Source: Candidatus Woykebacteria bacterium RIFCSPLOWO2_01_FULL_43_14 | GTDB lineage: Bacteria; Patescibacteriota; Microgenomatia; Woykebacterales; 2-01-FULL-43-14 | Direction: 5' to 3' | NCBI GenBank assembly: GCA_001816835.1 | Contig: MHDB01000017.1 | Span: forward strand, 1-23,503 | Length of the DNA stretch: 23,503 nucleotides | Part shown: positions 7,695 to 15,568 of the stretch, one piece after another | Layout of the letters: the number at the start of each line of letters is the position of its first letter | Position numbering within the stretch: position 1 is the stretch's first letter | Notes under the pieces: generated by a model | Seen by the model: only the letters and a program-made list of their open reading frames with translations | Database searches by the model: none | Told to the model about the DNA's origin: nothing | Made by a program: the position numbers and the translations under genes

Positions 7695-8200
7695 TTCTTT
7701 TTTTCCTTCTTCGGAGCCTTAGTTGTCATTTCTGGCATTAAGTTTCGTACGACAGTTCCTAAAACACCATTGATGAATTTTCCGGAGTTCTCACCACCAA
7801 ATTCTTTCCCGAGCTCTATAGCCTCATCGATAGCGACTTTGGGGGGAACATTTTTGGCGAAATGGAGCTCAAATATGGCAATTCTCAGCGCTTCTAAATC
7901 AATTTTGGCAATTTGTTCTATAGGCCATTCCGGTGCGCTCTCTTCAATGATTTTATCTATGTCGTCTAAATTCTCAGTCACCCCTTTAACCAGAAATAGG
8001 GCAAGATCGTTATCTACCTGGCCTGGGATTTGAAAATCGTCTTGATCCTGACACTCTTCCAAATCGCGCTCAATTATTTTTTCGACATCAAGAGACTGGA
8101 AACTCCACTCGAAAAGTGCCTGAAGAGCTACTTTTCTTGCTTCATGTCTGGGGTCTGAGGAAATCTTTGTCTGTGTGCTTTTGTTTTCTGTCTTGGGCAT
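7691..8200 (-). CDS. nusB: Transcription antitermination factor NusB, 169 aa
   Basis: NusB pairs with NusE (S10) on boxA RNA to support rRNA transcription. The N-terminal helix SDPRHEARKVALQALFEWSFQS and the C-terminal VAIDEAIELGKEFGGENSGKFINGVLG motif are diagnostic. The ends are extended relative to E. coli NusB: about 18 polar residues before the domain and a lysine-rich tail PKKEKKK. No SD precedes the ATG; it lies 19 nt after rpmF and is probably read by reinitiation. Confidence 0.93.
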   Translation of the reverse strand: MPKTENKSTQTKISSDPRHEARKVALQALFEWSFQSLDVEKIIERDLEECQDQDDFQIPGQVDNDLALFLVKGVTENLDDIDKIIEESAPEWPIEQIAKIDLEALRIAIFELHFAKNVPPKVAIDEAIELGKEFGGENSGKFINGVLGTVVRNLMPEMTTKAPKKEKKK

Positions 8201-8219
8201 ATTAGCGTGCTGAATTAAA

Positions 8220-8429
8220 CTATTTCGCTACTCTTGTTACTTTTGGAACGGATTTTGGTTTTATAACTACTAGTTTATTATACTTACCGCAGTTTCTACA
8301 TACATTGTGGGCTATTTTAAGGGAACTACATTCAGGGCACGCCGAAAGTATAGGTAGCGTTATATTAAAGGTGGCTCTTCTTAGACCTTGTCTTATGCTT
8401 GATAGTTTTTTCTTTGGTTGCGGGGCCAT
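8220..8429 (-). CDS. rpmF: 50S ribosomal protein bL32, 69 aa
   Basis: Starting at ATG 8429 the protein begins MAPQPKKKLSSIRQGLRRA, with a zinc-ribbon pair CPEC...CRNCG, the standard zinc-binding form of bL32. The longer open frame from 8465 is rejected because it runs into the -10 box of the promoter. A GGAGG SD lies just upstream. It is the first gene of the seven-gene operon that ends with trmD. Confidence 0.93.
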   Translation of the reverse strand: MAPQPKKKLSSIRQGLRRATFNITLPILSACPECSSLKIAHNVCRNCGKYNKLVVIKPKSVPKVTRVAK

Positions 8430-8456
8430 GTTCCTCCAGTTAAATAATTTGAGTTT

Positions 8457-8485
8457 ATTATACAAGGACTATCAATTTTAGGCAA
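8457..8485 (-). promoter_or_regulatory. Promoter of the rpmF-nusB-acp-rnc-rpsP-khpA-trmD operon
   Basis: On the minus strand a perfect -10 TATAAT (8462-8457) lies 17 nt after TTGCCT (8485-8480), with TG one base before the -10. Transcription would start near 8450, leaving a leader of about 20 nt with the GGAGG SD. Confidence 0.75.
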
Positions 8486-8518
8486 GCCTAGGATAAAGTT
8501 TGGTTTGCGTTTGCGACG

Positions 8519-10546
8519 CTAATTAGGACTTATGTCCTTTTGGTTAGTTATGCGATTATACAAACTGGGCCAAGACTGTAGCGAGGGGTCTTCACTGACT
8601 AGTTTGGAAATCCAAAGTTTAGTTTTCTCGATAGTTTGTAAGTCGGACATTTGGGCAATTTTTAGATCGATTAAACCATGTTGAGCTGTCCCGAATACTT
8701 CACCTGGACCCCTCAGACGTAAGTCCTCCTCTGAGAGTTTAATACCCGAATAATGCTTGGAGAGTAGATTTAGTCGTGACAGCACCCTAGGGCTAGAGCT
8801 GTCGGTAAAAAGTAGGCAGTACGATTGTTGGTCTCCTCTGCCAACACGGCCTCTTAACTGATGTAATCCGGATAGACCAAATCTATCGGCAGTCTCAATT
8901 AACATGACAGTGGCACTAGGAATATCAATTCCTACTTCTACTACAGGAGTGGAAACTAGAATATCATATAACTTGCCTCGAAAATCCTTTAGAATTTCTT
9001 CCTTTTCTTTGGATTTTTGTCTGCCGTGAAGAAGAGCAAGTTTTAGGTCTGGAAAAACTCCGGTTTTAAGACGGTCGTACTCCAAGGTAGCACTTTTAAC
9101 GGTTTGAAGTGACTCAGAGGGCTCAATAAAAGGACAGATTATAAAAGCCTGGTGGCCCATCCCTACCTCTTTACGGATAAATTGATACGCCCCTAGGCGT
9201 TTTTCTTTTGGCACAACATAGGTTTTTATTCTTAGTCTATTTTTGGGTAGTTCATCGATAATTGAAATATCCAGGTCGCCGTAAAGAGTAAGGGCTAAAG
9301 TTCGTGGAATTGGGGTGGCGGTCATGGTTAGGATATGAGGAGTTTCGGTTTTGGTTCCTAAAATAGCTCGCTGCTCCACGCCAAAACGATGTTGCTCATC
9401 AATGACTACTAAACCGATCAGGGAGTAATTCATTTTTTCTTGAAGCAAGGCATGGGTGCCTATATAGATATCGTACTCACCTTTTTTGTCTGGCTTCCTT
9501 GAACCGGTGACAAGAGAAATTTTAAGACCCTTAGGCTCAAGCAAGTTTTTTAGTGTTTGGTAGTGTTGCAAGGCCAGTATTTCAGTCGGAGCCATAAAAA
9601 TGCTTTTTCGGTTATTGGTGTAGGTTATATAGCAGGCTATACTAGCCACCGCAGTTTTCCCACTTCCTACGTCACCTTCAAGCAGACGGTTCATAGAAAT
9701 TTCTTTAGCCAGATCGGATCTGATTTCGGCCAGCACCCGTTTTTGAGAGGAAGTTAGCTCAAAAGGAAAACTCTTGATAAAATTTTTCAAAGGCTGCTCC
9801 CCGATCTTAAGCGGGTTTGTCCGAGCCTTATTTTTCCACTCTTGCTTATAAAGAAGCGCTCTTCCCTCCAAGATAAAAAGTTCGTCAAAGGAGAGTCTCG
9901 TTTTGGCAAGGGAAAGACTTTCAAAACTGTTGGGAAAATGGATTTGTTGGTAAGCGGTTCCGATGCCGACCAGATTCTCGGCTTGGATTATATTTTCTGG
10001 TAAGAACTCCTCAAAGAGCGGGTTTTGTGCTAGGACATCACTAATTATCAATCTTAGCCACTTGGAGCTTAATTTGTAGGTTTCGGGGTAAATAGGGACG
10101 ATTCTTTGGGTATGGAGAGTTCCAGTAGACTGTTTGGCTGTGGTTAACACTTCATATTCAGGACTAATAAAAGCGTCTTTGTTGTTGAACTTGTCTACCT
10201 TACCCCAAAGGTTGACTTTTAGTCCTTCTTTGAGAGTGCGGGTGATAAAGGGTTGGTTGAACCAGACTACATCAATGACTCCTGAGCTATCCGCTACTTT
10301 ACCCAAAGTTAGGAATTTACCTGAGCGAGTCCGAATGTTTTTTATTTGCCAGATTTGAGGCGAGATGAGGTTTGTTTGGTCTGGAAGAAGCTCGGAGATG
10401 AGGACTACTTTGGTCAGGTCTTGGTATCTTGAGGGAAAGTGATTAATAAGATCAAAAACTGTGTTAATACCAAGTTTAGCCAGGCGTTGGGTAAGCGCTG
10501 GACCAACTTTCGGAAGACTCCCAACCTTAGCGTGCAGATCAACCAT
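8519..10546 (-). CDS. recG: ATP-dependent DNA helicase RecG, 675 aa
   Basis: RecG remodels stalled forks and Holliday junctions. An N-terminal wedge/OB region (about residues 1-210) includes INHFPSRYQD. The helicase part has Walker A EGDVGSGKTAVA, motif II VVIDEQHRFGV, motif III TATPIPRTLALT, LLHGRQKSKEKEEIL, VVEVGIDIP and motif VI QLRGRVGRGDQ, plus the TRG-like tail LRLRGPGEVFGTAQHG. Length is normal. I chose ATG 10546: the alternative TTG 10561 falls inside the -10 box of the gene's own promoter. No SD. Confidence 0.96.
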   Translation of the reverse strand: MVDLHAKVGSLPKVGPALTQRLAKLGINTVFDLINHFPSRYQDLTKVVLISELLPDQTNLISPQIWQIKNIRTRSGKFLTLGKVADSSGVIDVVWFNQPFITRTLKEGLKVNLWGKVDKFNNKDAFISPEYEVLTTAKQSTGTLHTQRIVPIYPETYKLSSKWLRLIISDVLAQNPLFEEFLPENIIQAENLVGIGTAYQQIHFPNSFESLSLAKTRLSFDELFILEGRALLYKQEWKNKARTNPLKIGEQPLKNFIKSFPFELTSSQKRVLAEIRSDLAKEISMNRLLEGDVGSGKTAVASIACYITYTNNRKSIFMAPTEILALQHYQTLKNLLEPKGLKISLVTGSRKPDKKGEYDIYIGTHALLQEKMNYSLIGLVVIDEQHRFGVEQRAILGTKTETPHILTMTATPIPRTLALTLYGDLDISIIDELPKNRLRIKTYVVPKEKRLGAYQFIRKEVGMGHQAFIICPFIEPSESLQTVKSATLEYDRLKTGVFPDLKLALLHGRQKSKEKEEILKDFRGKLYDILVSTPVVEVGIDIPSATVMLIETADRFGLSGLHQLRGRVGRGDQQSYCLLFTDSSSPRVLSRLNLLSKHYSGIKLSEEDLRLRGPGEVFGTAQHGLIDLKIAQMSDLQTIEKTKLWISKLVSEDPSLQSWPSLYNRITNQKDISPN

Positions 10547-10560
10547 TGGTTTAAGGAGCA

Positions 10561-10589
10561 ATTATGCTAACAAGAGGTAAAATAACCAA
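10561..10589 (-). promoter_or_regulatory. recG promoter, near-leaderless
   Basis: TTGGTT (10589-10584), a 17-nt spacer and CATAAT (10566-10561) on the minus strand. Only 14 nt separate the -10 from ATG 10546, so the mRNA would have a leader of roughly 7 nt with no SD. Confidence 0.55.
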
Positions 10590-10651
10590 ACTGATTATGA
10601 TTACTGTCGTAATTACTATCCAGAGAAACCGGCTTTTATGAAAACTTTTCA

Positions 10652-11854
10652 TTACTGTTCTCCTTTATAGACTATTTTAGCTATGTGTTTTTTCCCAGAC
10701 TTTATAATAGAGCCACTTTCTGGAATGAAGTTAAAATCAGTAATTTTTTCTCCATCATCAGATACAGAGCCTTGTGAAATTAATCGCCTTGCCTCAGAGT
10801 TTGACCCAGCAAAATTTGCGCTCACTAAAATGTTTGTAATAGTAGCAACGGATTTTGGTGTGCTTAGAGTTATTACCGGTATGTTAGAAGGCAGCTCTTT
10901 GCGCTGCACCACGCTCTCAAAATTTTCCTGAGCCTCCTTTGCTACGTGCTCGTTATTCAAGAGTTTAATCACCTCGTAAGCTAAAATTTTCTTAACATTG
11001 ATTGGATTCTCGCCAGATTTAAGTTGTTGATCGTATTGTTCTACTCTTGCTTCCTCTACCCTAGTACATAGAATAAATGCTTTTGTGATCATCCCATCAG
11101 GAAAGGCCATAACTTTGGCATACATGTCGTTTGGATTATCTCGCAAAGAAATAAAACTCCCTTCAGACTTACTCATTTTCCTTCCCTGGTCATCCTCAAG
11201 TAGTTGTAGTGTTAAAACAAACTTTTCCTTGCCTTTTAATTGTTTCATTAGGGTTCGACCAGCTAACATATTAAATGTTTGATCGCTCCCCCCTATTTCT
11301 AAATCAACGTTCATAGCAACGCTGTCATAACCTTGCATAAGCGGATAAAGAAATTCATGGAGTGAGATGGGTTTATTTTCCTTGATGCGCTTATCAAACA
11401 TATCTCGTTCGATCATTTGTTGTACTGTAAAATGACTAGCGATCTCTATCAAATCCCTAAAGGTGACCTTGTCATTCCATTCTGAGTTAAATTTTACCTC
11501 GGCTGAATTGGTTCCGCCAAAGTTCAGGATTTTTCCACCTTGGTCCTTGAAAGTTTTTGCGTTTTCTTCAACTTGTTCTCGAGTGAGCTTAACCCGAGTG
11601 GCTGATTTGTCTGTCGGGTCGCCGATCATTCCGGTAAAATCACCAATCAGAAATATAACCTTGTGCCCGAGCTTTTGAAAATCAGCCAATTTTAGTAAGG
11701 TGATGGCATGACCAAGATGAAGATCTGGGGCCGTAGGGTCATACCCACAGTAGAGTGTTATTTTTTTATCTGTGTCTAAAACCTTTCTTAACTCTTCTTC
11801 TGAGGGGTAAATTTTCTCTACTCCACGCTTAAGCGCGGTTTCTAAATCACTCAT
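10652..11854 (-). CDS. tyrS: Tyrosyl-tRNA synthetase, 400 aa
   Basis: A class I synthetase that charges tRNA-Tyr. The HIGH-type signature reads PDLHLGHAITLLKL (HLGH at residues 46-49), the variant seen in TyrZ-type enzymes, and the KMSKS loop reads GRKMSKSEG near residue 230. DLEIGGSDQTFN is the conserved tyrosine-site region. The C-terminal 60 residues form an S4 RNA-binding domain (NSEARRLISQGSV). Length is normal. No SD precedes ATG 11854; the promoter -10 box ends 7 nt before it. Confidence 0.96.
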   Translation of the reverse strand: MSDLETALKRGVEKIYPSEEELRKVLDTDKKITLYCGYDPTAPDLHLGHAITLLKLADFQKLGHKVIFLIGDFTGMIGDPTDKSATRVKLTREQVEENAKTFKDQGGKILNFGGTNSAEVKFNSEWNDKVTFRDLIEIASHFTVQQMIERDMFDKRIKENKPISLHEFLYPLMQGYDSVAMNVDLEIGGSDQTFNMLAGRTLMKQLKGKEKFVLTLQLLEDDQGRKMSKSEGSFISLRDNPNDMYAKVMAFPDGMITKAFILCTRVEEARVEQYDQQLKSGENPINVKKILAYEVIKLLNNEHVAKEAQENFESVVQRKELPSNIPVITLSTPKSVATITNILVSANFAGSNSEARRLISQGSVSDDGEKITDFNFIPESGSIIKSGKKHIAKIVYKGEQ

Positions 11855-11861
11855 ACTGTAA

Positions 11862-11890
11862 ATTCTAGCAAAATTCTTCCAATCAATCTA
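11862..11890 (-). promoter_or_regulatory. tyrS promoter, apparently leaderless
   Basis: Extended -10 TGCTAGAAT (TAGAAT at 11867-11862) lies exactly 7 nt before the ATG, so the expected first transcribed base is the A of ATG or within 1-2 nt. A TAGATT 17 nt upstream (11890-11885) is identical to the hexamer in the same position at pheS. Confidence 0.5.
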
Positions 11891-11906
11891 TAATCTACTT
11901 ACAAAC

Positions 11907-11925
11907 TTCCACACCTGGTGTGGAA
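11907..11925. repeat. Left end hairpin of the REP-type element
   Basis: Perfect palindrome with 9-bp arms around a single T: TTCCACACC-T-GGTGTGGAA. It lies between the tyrS promoter and the transposase start. Confidence 0.8.
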
Positions 11926-11951
11926 TAGGTTTGCACACGCGGAGATTTAGT

Positions 11952-12611
11952 ATGCCGACTAGAAAAGTGCCTTTAGTCAATGATCATTACTACCATATTT
12001 TTAATCTAGGTGTTGCCAGACAGCCTATTTTTCATGATAAGAGAGATTACTCTCGCTTTCTTAGGACAATGGATTACTATCGTTATGAGAATCCTTCTCC
12101 AAAATTTTCTACCTATATCGCATCTATCGCGTCAGAAAAACCAATCTCTGGTAAAGGCTCTAAAATAATCGATCTGATCTCTTATTGTCTTATGCCAAAC
12201 CATTTCCACTTTTTACTGAAGCAAAATATGGATAAGGGAATAATAGACTTTATTCGTAAATTATGTAACAGTTATGCAAAATATTTTAATGTGAAAAGTG
12301 AACGAATCGGTCCATTATTTCAAGGTGAATTTAAATCAGTATTAATAGAAACAGAGGAACAATTACTCCATGTTCAAAGATATGTACACTTAAATCCTTA
12401 TTCCTCAGTTGTGGTTAATGATGTCGAAGAAAACTCAAAATATCCGTATTCATCTTTACATGAATATGTGAATCCAAGCAAAAGCGACATCACAAACCAG
12501 GATATAATTATGCACCATTTTAGTGACTTGTATCAATATAAAAGTTTTATTGATGATCAAGCTGACTACCAGAGAACTTTAAACAATATTAAGCATCTAA
12601 CATTGGAGTAA
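11952..12611 (+). CDS. REP-associated tyrosine transposase (Y1_Tnp, HUH), 219 aa
   Basis: Members of this family cut and join single-stranded DNA at REP-type hairpins through one catalytic tyrosine. The metal-binding HUH motif is MPNHFHFLL (His84, His86), and the candidate nucleophile is Tyr108 in LCNSYAKYFN. GPLFQGEFKSVLIETEEQLLHVQRYVHLNP is the conserved block of the family. I chose ATG 11952, which has GGAGA 8 nt upstream; an in-frame TTG 11931 lies in the repeat itself. The SD falls in the conserved GCGG of the left end, so end and expression signal overlap. The frame is intact, so the element may be active. Confidence 0.9.
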   Translation: MPTRKVPLVNDHYYHIFNLGVARQPIFHDKRDYSRFLRTMDYYRYENPSPKFSTYIASIASEKPISGKGSKIIDLISYCLMPNHFHFLLKQNMDKGIIDFIRKLCNSYAKYFNVKSERIGPLFQGEFKSVLIETEEQLLHVQRYVHLNPYSSVVVNDVEENSKYPYSSLHEYVNPSKSDITNQDIIMHHFSDLYQYKSFIDDQADYQRTLNNIKHLTLE

Positions 12612-12631
12612 TCCGCATGTGCAGGTTCAAA

Positions 12632-12646
12632 CCACACCAGGTGTGG
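12632..12646. repeat. Right end hairpin of the REP-type element
   Basis: Palindrome CCACACC-A-GGTGTGG, the inverted partner of the left end. It starts 5 nt beyond the stop of the broken methyltransferase gene and could act as its 3' hairpin. Confidence 0.8.
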
Positions 12647-12651
12647 CAAAC

Positions 12652-12989
12652 TTAGACCTTAGCTGGTTGACCGATTAGTTTGTCGAACAATAGGCCGAGT
12701 GGGTAAGGAATCATCAAAGAAAAGCTTTTGGGTTGTCTATATGCTCTATCGTGTGAGAGCTCAGAGCGCTATCAAATTCCTGATCTTTAAATGGTAGGTG
12801 GTAAATGTCTTTAATAAGGATAAAATTAGCTACATCTTTATGCCTAAATATGTCAGCGTTTACTCCCCCGCCGTCAGTTTTACCACAACAAATGTTAAGG
12901 TCCCAACATTGTCTTTCGACAGTTTGATTTTTTAGATACTTGTAGCTGAACCAGTTTAGTAAGAGCAGTATTATTACAAGACTTATCAA
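12652..12989 (-). pseudogene. SAM-dependent methyltransferase, internally deleted and frameshifted
   Basis: The frame from ATG 12989 gives one N-terminal membrane helix (LVIILLLLNWF), then WDLNICCGKTDGGG, a glycine-rich SAM-binding loop, and PFKDQEFDSALSSHTIEHIDNP, the class I methyltransferase motif IV region ('CSHTIEH'). It stops at residue 91, far short of a full domain (about 160-250 aa). Just beyond, in the next frame, a protein-like tail (LMIPYPLGLLFDKLIG) runs to a TAA at 12652. I read this as a gene that lost its middle and shifted frame near 12717. The right end of the REP-type element is 5 nt away, so the deletion may be linked to it. Confidence 0.6.
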
Positions 12990-13005
12990 GATATACCTAC
13001 AAAGA

Positions 13006-13034
13006 TTGGACTACAAAGTTAGGCGCTTTATGCT
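13006..13034 (+). promoter_or_regulatory. Promoter of the penicillin-binding protein gene, near-leaderless
   Basis: TTGGAC (13006-13011), a 17-nt spacer and TATGCT (13029-13034). Only 14 nt separate the -10 from ATG 13049, and no SD is present, so the leader would be about 7 nt. Confidence 0.6.
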
Positions 13035-13048
13035 AAAATGTCTCTAAT

Positions 13049-15568
13049 ATGGTGTATTCAAGCTTCCCCTCCTCTCCCCAAAGAGCATACCGAAATATAT
13101 TCGGGAAACGAAGCAGAAATCGGAAAATCAAAATCCTTAGTGCCCTGATTATGACCGGTTTCGTTTTTTTTATCGCTGGTTTACTAGGATTGGTGATAGC
13201 TTTTGGTGTCGTTGCCAAGGATTTACCTTCTCCCAATAAGTTAAAAACTAGAGACGTAGAGCTCTCAACCAAAATTTTTGATCGTAATGGTGAGCTTCTT
13301 TATGATATTTACGGTGACCAGAATAGGACTTTAGTTACTCTGGATAAAGTTCCTAAAGATCTACAGCACGCGACCCTTGCCATCGAGGATAAAAATTTTT
13401 ACAAGCACGAGGGCTTCGACTTTTTGGGTATAGGTCGGGCCTTTATGAACGTAGTTATTAATCGGGATTTTAGTGGTGGTGGTGGCTCCACTTTGACCCA
13501 ACAACTTGTCAAAAACGCTCTTCTTTCTAACGAGCAGACTTTTATTCGAAAATTTAAAGAATTAATCTTGGCGTTATTAATTGAGCAGAAGTACACTAAA
13601 GACGAAATTCTCCAGATGTATCTAAACGAAGTTCCCTACGGTGGGACTGCAGCTGGTATAGAAGCGGCTTCCTACACTTATTTTGGCAAAAGTGTTAAGG
13701 ATTTGACTTTGGTAGAATCGGCGGTTTTGTCAGGACTCCCCCAAAAACCTACAACTTACTCTCCGTTTGGCAGCAATCCTGATGCTTATATTACAAGGAC
13801 TAAGGACGTTTTAAGACGAATGCGTGAGGATGGATACATTACCAAGGATCAAGAAGAGCAAGCCAAAAACGAGATTGAAGGTCTCAAATTTGCCCAGCAA
13901 GGTGGTAACATTCGTGCGCCTCATTTTGTGATGTACGTTCGGGAAGAGCTAGTAAAACGGTTTGGTGAAAAAACTGTGTTGACTGGCGGCCTGCAGGTTA
14001 CCACCAGTCTAGATCTTAAAGTTCAAGATAAAGTTCAGGAAGCTGTGACTAAGGAGTTGTCAAAGCCAGAGTATCAAAGGTTAAAAGTTGGTAACGGTGC
14101 TGCTGTTGTCCAGGATCCTAAAACAGGTGAAGTTTTGGCTATGGTGGGCTCAATGGATTACTTCAATACCGAAAAAGACGGGAACTATAACGTAGCAACA
14201 GCCCTTAGGCAGCCAGGGTCCTCTATAAAACCAATTAACTATGTTACTGGTTTTAAGAAAGGTTACACCCCTGCCACCATGTTCATTGATAAGGAAACAG
14301 AGTTTTCCAACGGCGAGGGCCAGCCTCCGTACAAACCCAGAAACTACGATAGCAAATTTCATGGGCCAGTACAAATTCGATACGCTCTCGGCAACTCGTA
14401 CAATCTTCCAGCGGTAAAAATGTTGTATACCAACGGTGTGAAGGAAATGCTTACCACCGCTAAGGACATGGGCATAAATACCCTGACTGATGAAAGTCGC
14501 TATGGACTCTCCCTAACTCTTGGTGGTGGTGAGGTTAAACTCCTTGAGCTTACCAATGCCTACAGTGTCTTTGCCAACGGTGGTGTTAGGGTTGATCCGG
14601 TGTCCATACTAAGAGTAGTTTCGGCTCAAGGAAAGGTCCTGGAGGAATATAAACAGACTAAAGGTCGTCAAGTACTGGCCCCTGAGCACGCTTATCTAAT
14701 AAACGATATTCTCTCTGATCAGAGTGCCAAATACGACGCTTTTGGTGTAGGTGCGGCGACCAATATTCTAGGTGTGAAGGGTCATAAAGTGGCTGCCAAA
14801 ACTGGAACTACCGATGACATTAAGGACAACTGGACAATGGGTTACACGGCGTCTTATACAGTTGGTGTTTGGACTGGTAACAATGACGGTACACCTATGG
14901 CTTCAGGACTTGTTTCTGGTATCACCGGGGCTGCGCCGATTTGGCATAGCATTATGGTGGAGGTTCTTAAGGACAAAAAATTGGAAGAATTCACAAAGCC
15001 GGCAGGTATTGTTCAGATGGAGATTGACAAAGTTTCAGGTATGAAACCAGGACCTTATTCTGAAAAACGTACTGAGTATTTCGCCAAATGGCAGGTACCT
15101 CAAAGAGAAGACGACATGCATAAGAAAATAAGAATCTGTAAGCCTACCGGTAAGTTGGTAACTGACAGCTGCCCACCTGAGGAAATAGAGGAAAAAGTGT
15201 TTCTAGTGCTTTATGACCCGGTTACAAAACAAAGCTGTGATCCCTGTCCGCCAGGCGATTCCGACACTAGTTACTATAACCCGACTGGTAAAGAAGAACC
15301 CTTGGTTTCCATTTCTAAACCAGACCCTGGGGACAATCTTAAGCGTGAATTTGAAGTCGTGGCCGATATCAAGAGCCCCTACACTCTAACAAAAGTGGAG
15401 TTTATGTTTGATAACATTGTAGTAGCGACCTCAACGACCCCTCCTTTCCAGTATACGTATACTGTGGATAAGGGCGCTCCAGCAGGAAAACATACTATCT
15501 CGGTAAAGGCTACTGACTCGGCTGGTAACGTCGGCGCTGATGAGGTTGAGATTGCTTTACTGGATTAG
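13049..15568 (+). CDS. Bifunctional class A penicillin-binding protein, 839 aa
   Basis: Polymerises and cross-links peptidoglycan outside the membrane. Order: a basic cytoplasmic N terminus, one membrane helix (about residues 28-53), the GT51 glycosyltransferase with catalytic Glu113 in AIEDKNFYKHEGFD, then GGGSTLTQQLVKN and MYLNEVPYGG. The transpeptidase has SxxK at Ser391-Lys394 (GSSIKP), SxN at Ser450-Asn452 and KTG at 584-586. After it come four or more cysteines in a proline-rich linker (CPPEE, CDPCPPG) and a C-terminal Ig-like beta domain (about residues 755-839). The stop abuts the pheT stop with no base between. All catalytic residues are present; it is of the PBP1a type. Confidence 0.93.
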   Translation: MVYSSFPSSPQRAYRNIFGKRSRNRKIKILSALIMTGFVFFIAGLLGLVIAFGVVAKDLPSPNKLKTRDVELSTKIFDRNGELLYDIYGDQNRTLVTLDKVPKDLQHATLAIEDKNFYKHEGFDFLGIGRAFMNVVINRDFSGGGGSTLTQQLVKNALLSNEQTFIRKFKELILALLIEQKYTKDEILQMYLNEVPYGGTAAGIEAASYTYFGKSVKDLTLVESAVLSGLPQKPTTYSPFGSNPDAYITRTKDVLRRMREDGYITKDQEEQAKNEIEGLKFAQQGGNIRAPHFVMYVREELVKRFGEKTVLTGGLQVTTSLDLKVQDKVQEAVTKELSKPEYQRLKVGNGAAVVQDPKTGEVLAMVGSMDYFNTEKDGNYNVATALRQPGSSIKPINYVTGFKKGYTPATMFIDKETEFSNGEGQPPYKPRNYDSKFHGPVQIRYALGNSYNLPAVKMLYTNGVKEMLTTAKDMGINTLTDESRYGLSLTLGGGEVKLLELTNAYSVFANGGVRVDPVSILRVVSAQGKVLEEYKQTKGRQVLAPEHAYLINDILSDQSAKYDAFGVGAATNILGVKGHKVAAKTGTTDDIKDNWTMGYTASYTVGVWTGNNDGTPMASGLVSGITGAAPIWHSIMVEVLKDKKLEEFTKPAGIVQMEIDKVSGMKPGPYSEKRTEYFAKWQVPQREDDMHKKIRICKPTGKLVTDSCPPEEIEEKVFLVLYDPVTKQSCDPCPPGDSDTSYYNPTGKEEPLVSISKPDPGDNLKREFEVVADIKSPYTLTKVEFMFDNIVVATSTTPPFQYTYTVDKGAPAGKHTISVKATDSAGNVGADEVEIALLD

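Larger units (their letters stand above)
11907..12646. mobile_element. REP-type (Y1/HUH) transposable element with hairpin ends
   Basis: The transposase gene sits between two related sequences in inverted orientation. Each holds a near-perfect palindrome CCACACC-W-GGTGTGG (left 11909-11923, right 12632-12646), followed towards the inside by a second conserved block, GCACA(C/T)GCGG (left 11933-11942, complement on the right at 12613-12622). This is the arrangement of REPtron-like or IS200/IS605-like units, where the enzyme recognises subterminal hairpins. No target-site duplication is expected or seen. Confidence 0.65.

Noticed and set aside
10547..10561. TTG start of recG at 10561
   Set aside because: It lies in the -10 box CATAAT of the gene's own promoter; ATG 10546 fits better.
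10638..10652. AT-rich palindrome ATGAAAA-C-TTTTCAT at the end of tyrS as terminator
   Set aside because: The arms meet with a one-base centre, so it cannot form a stable hairpin, and the recG promoter follows.
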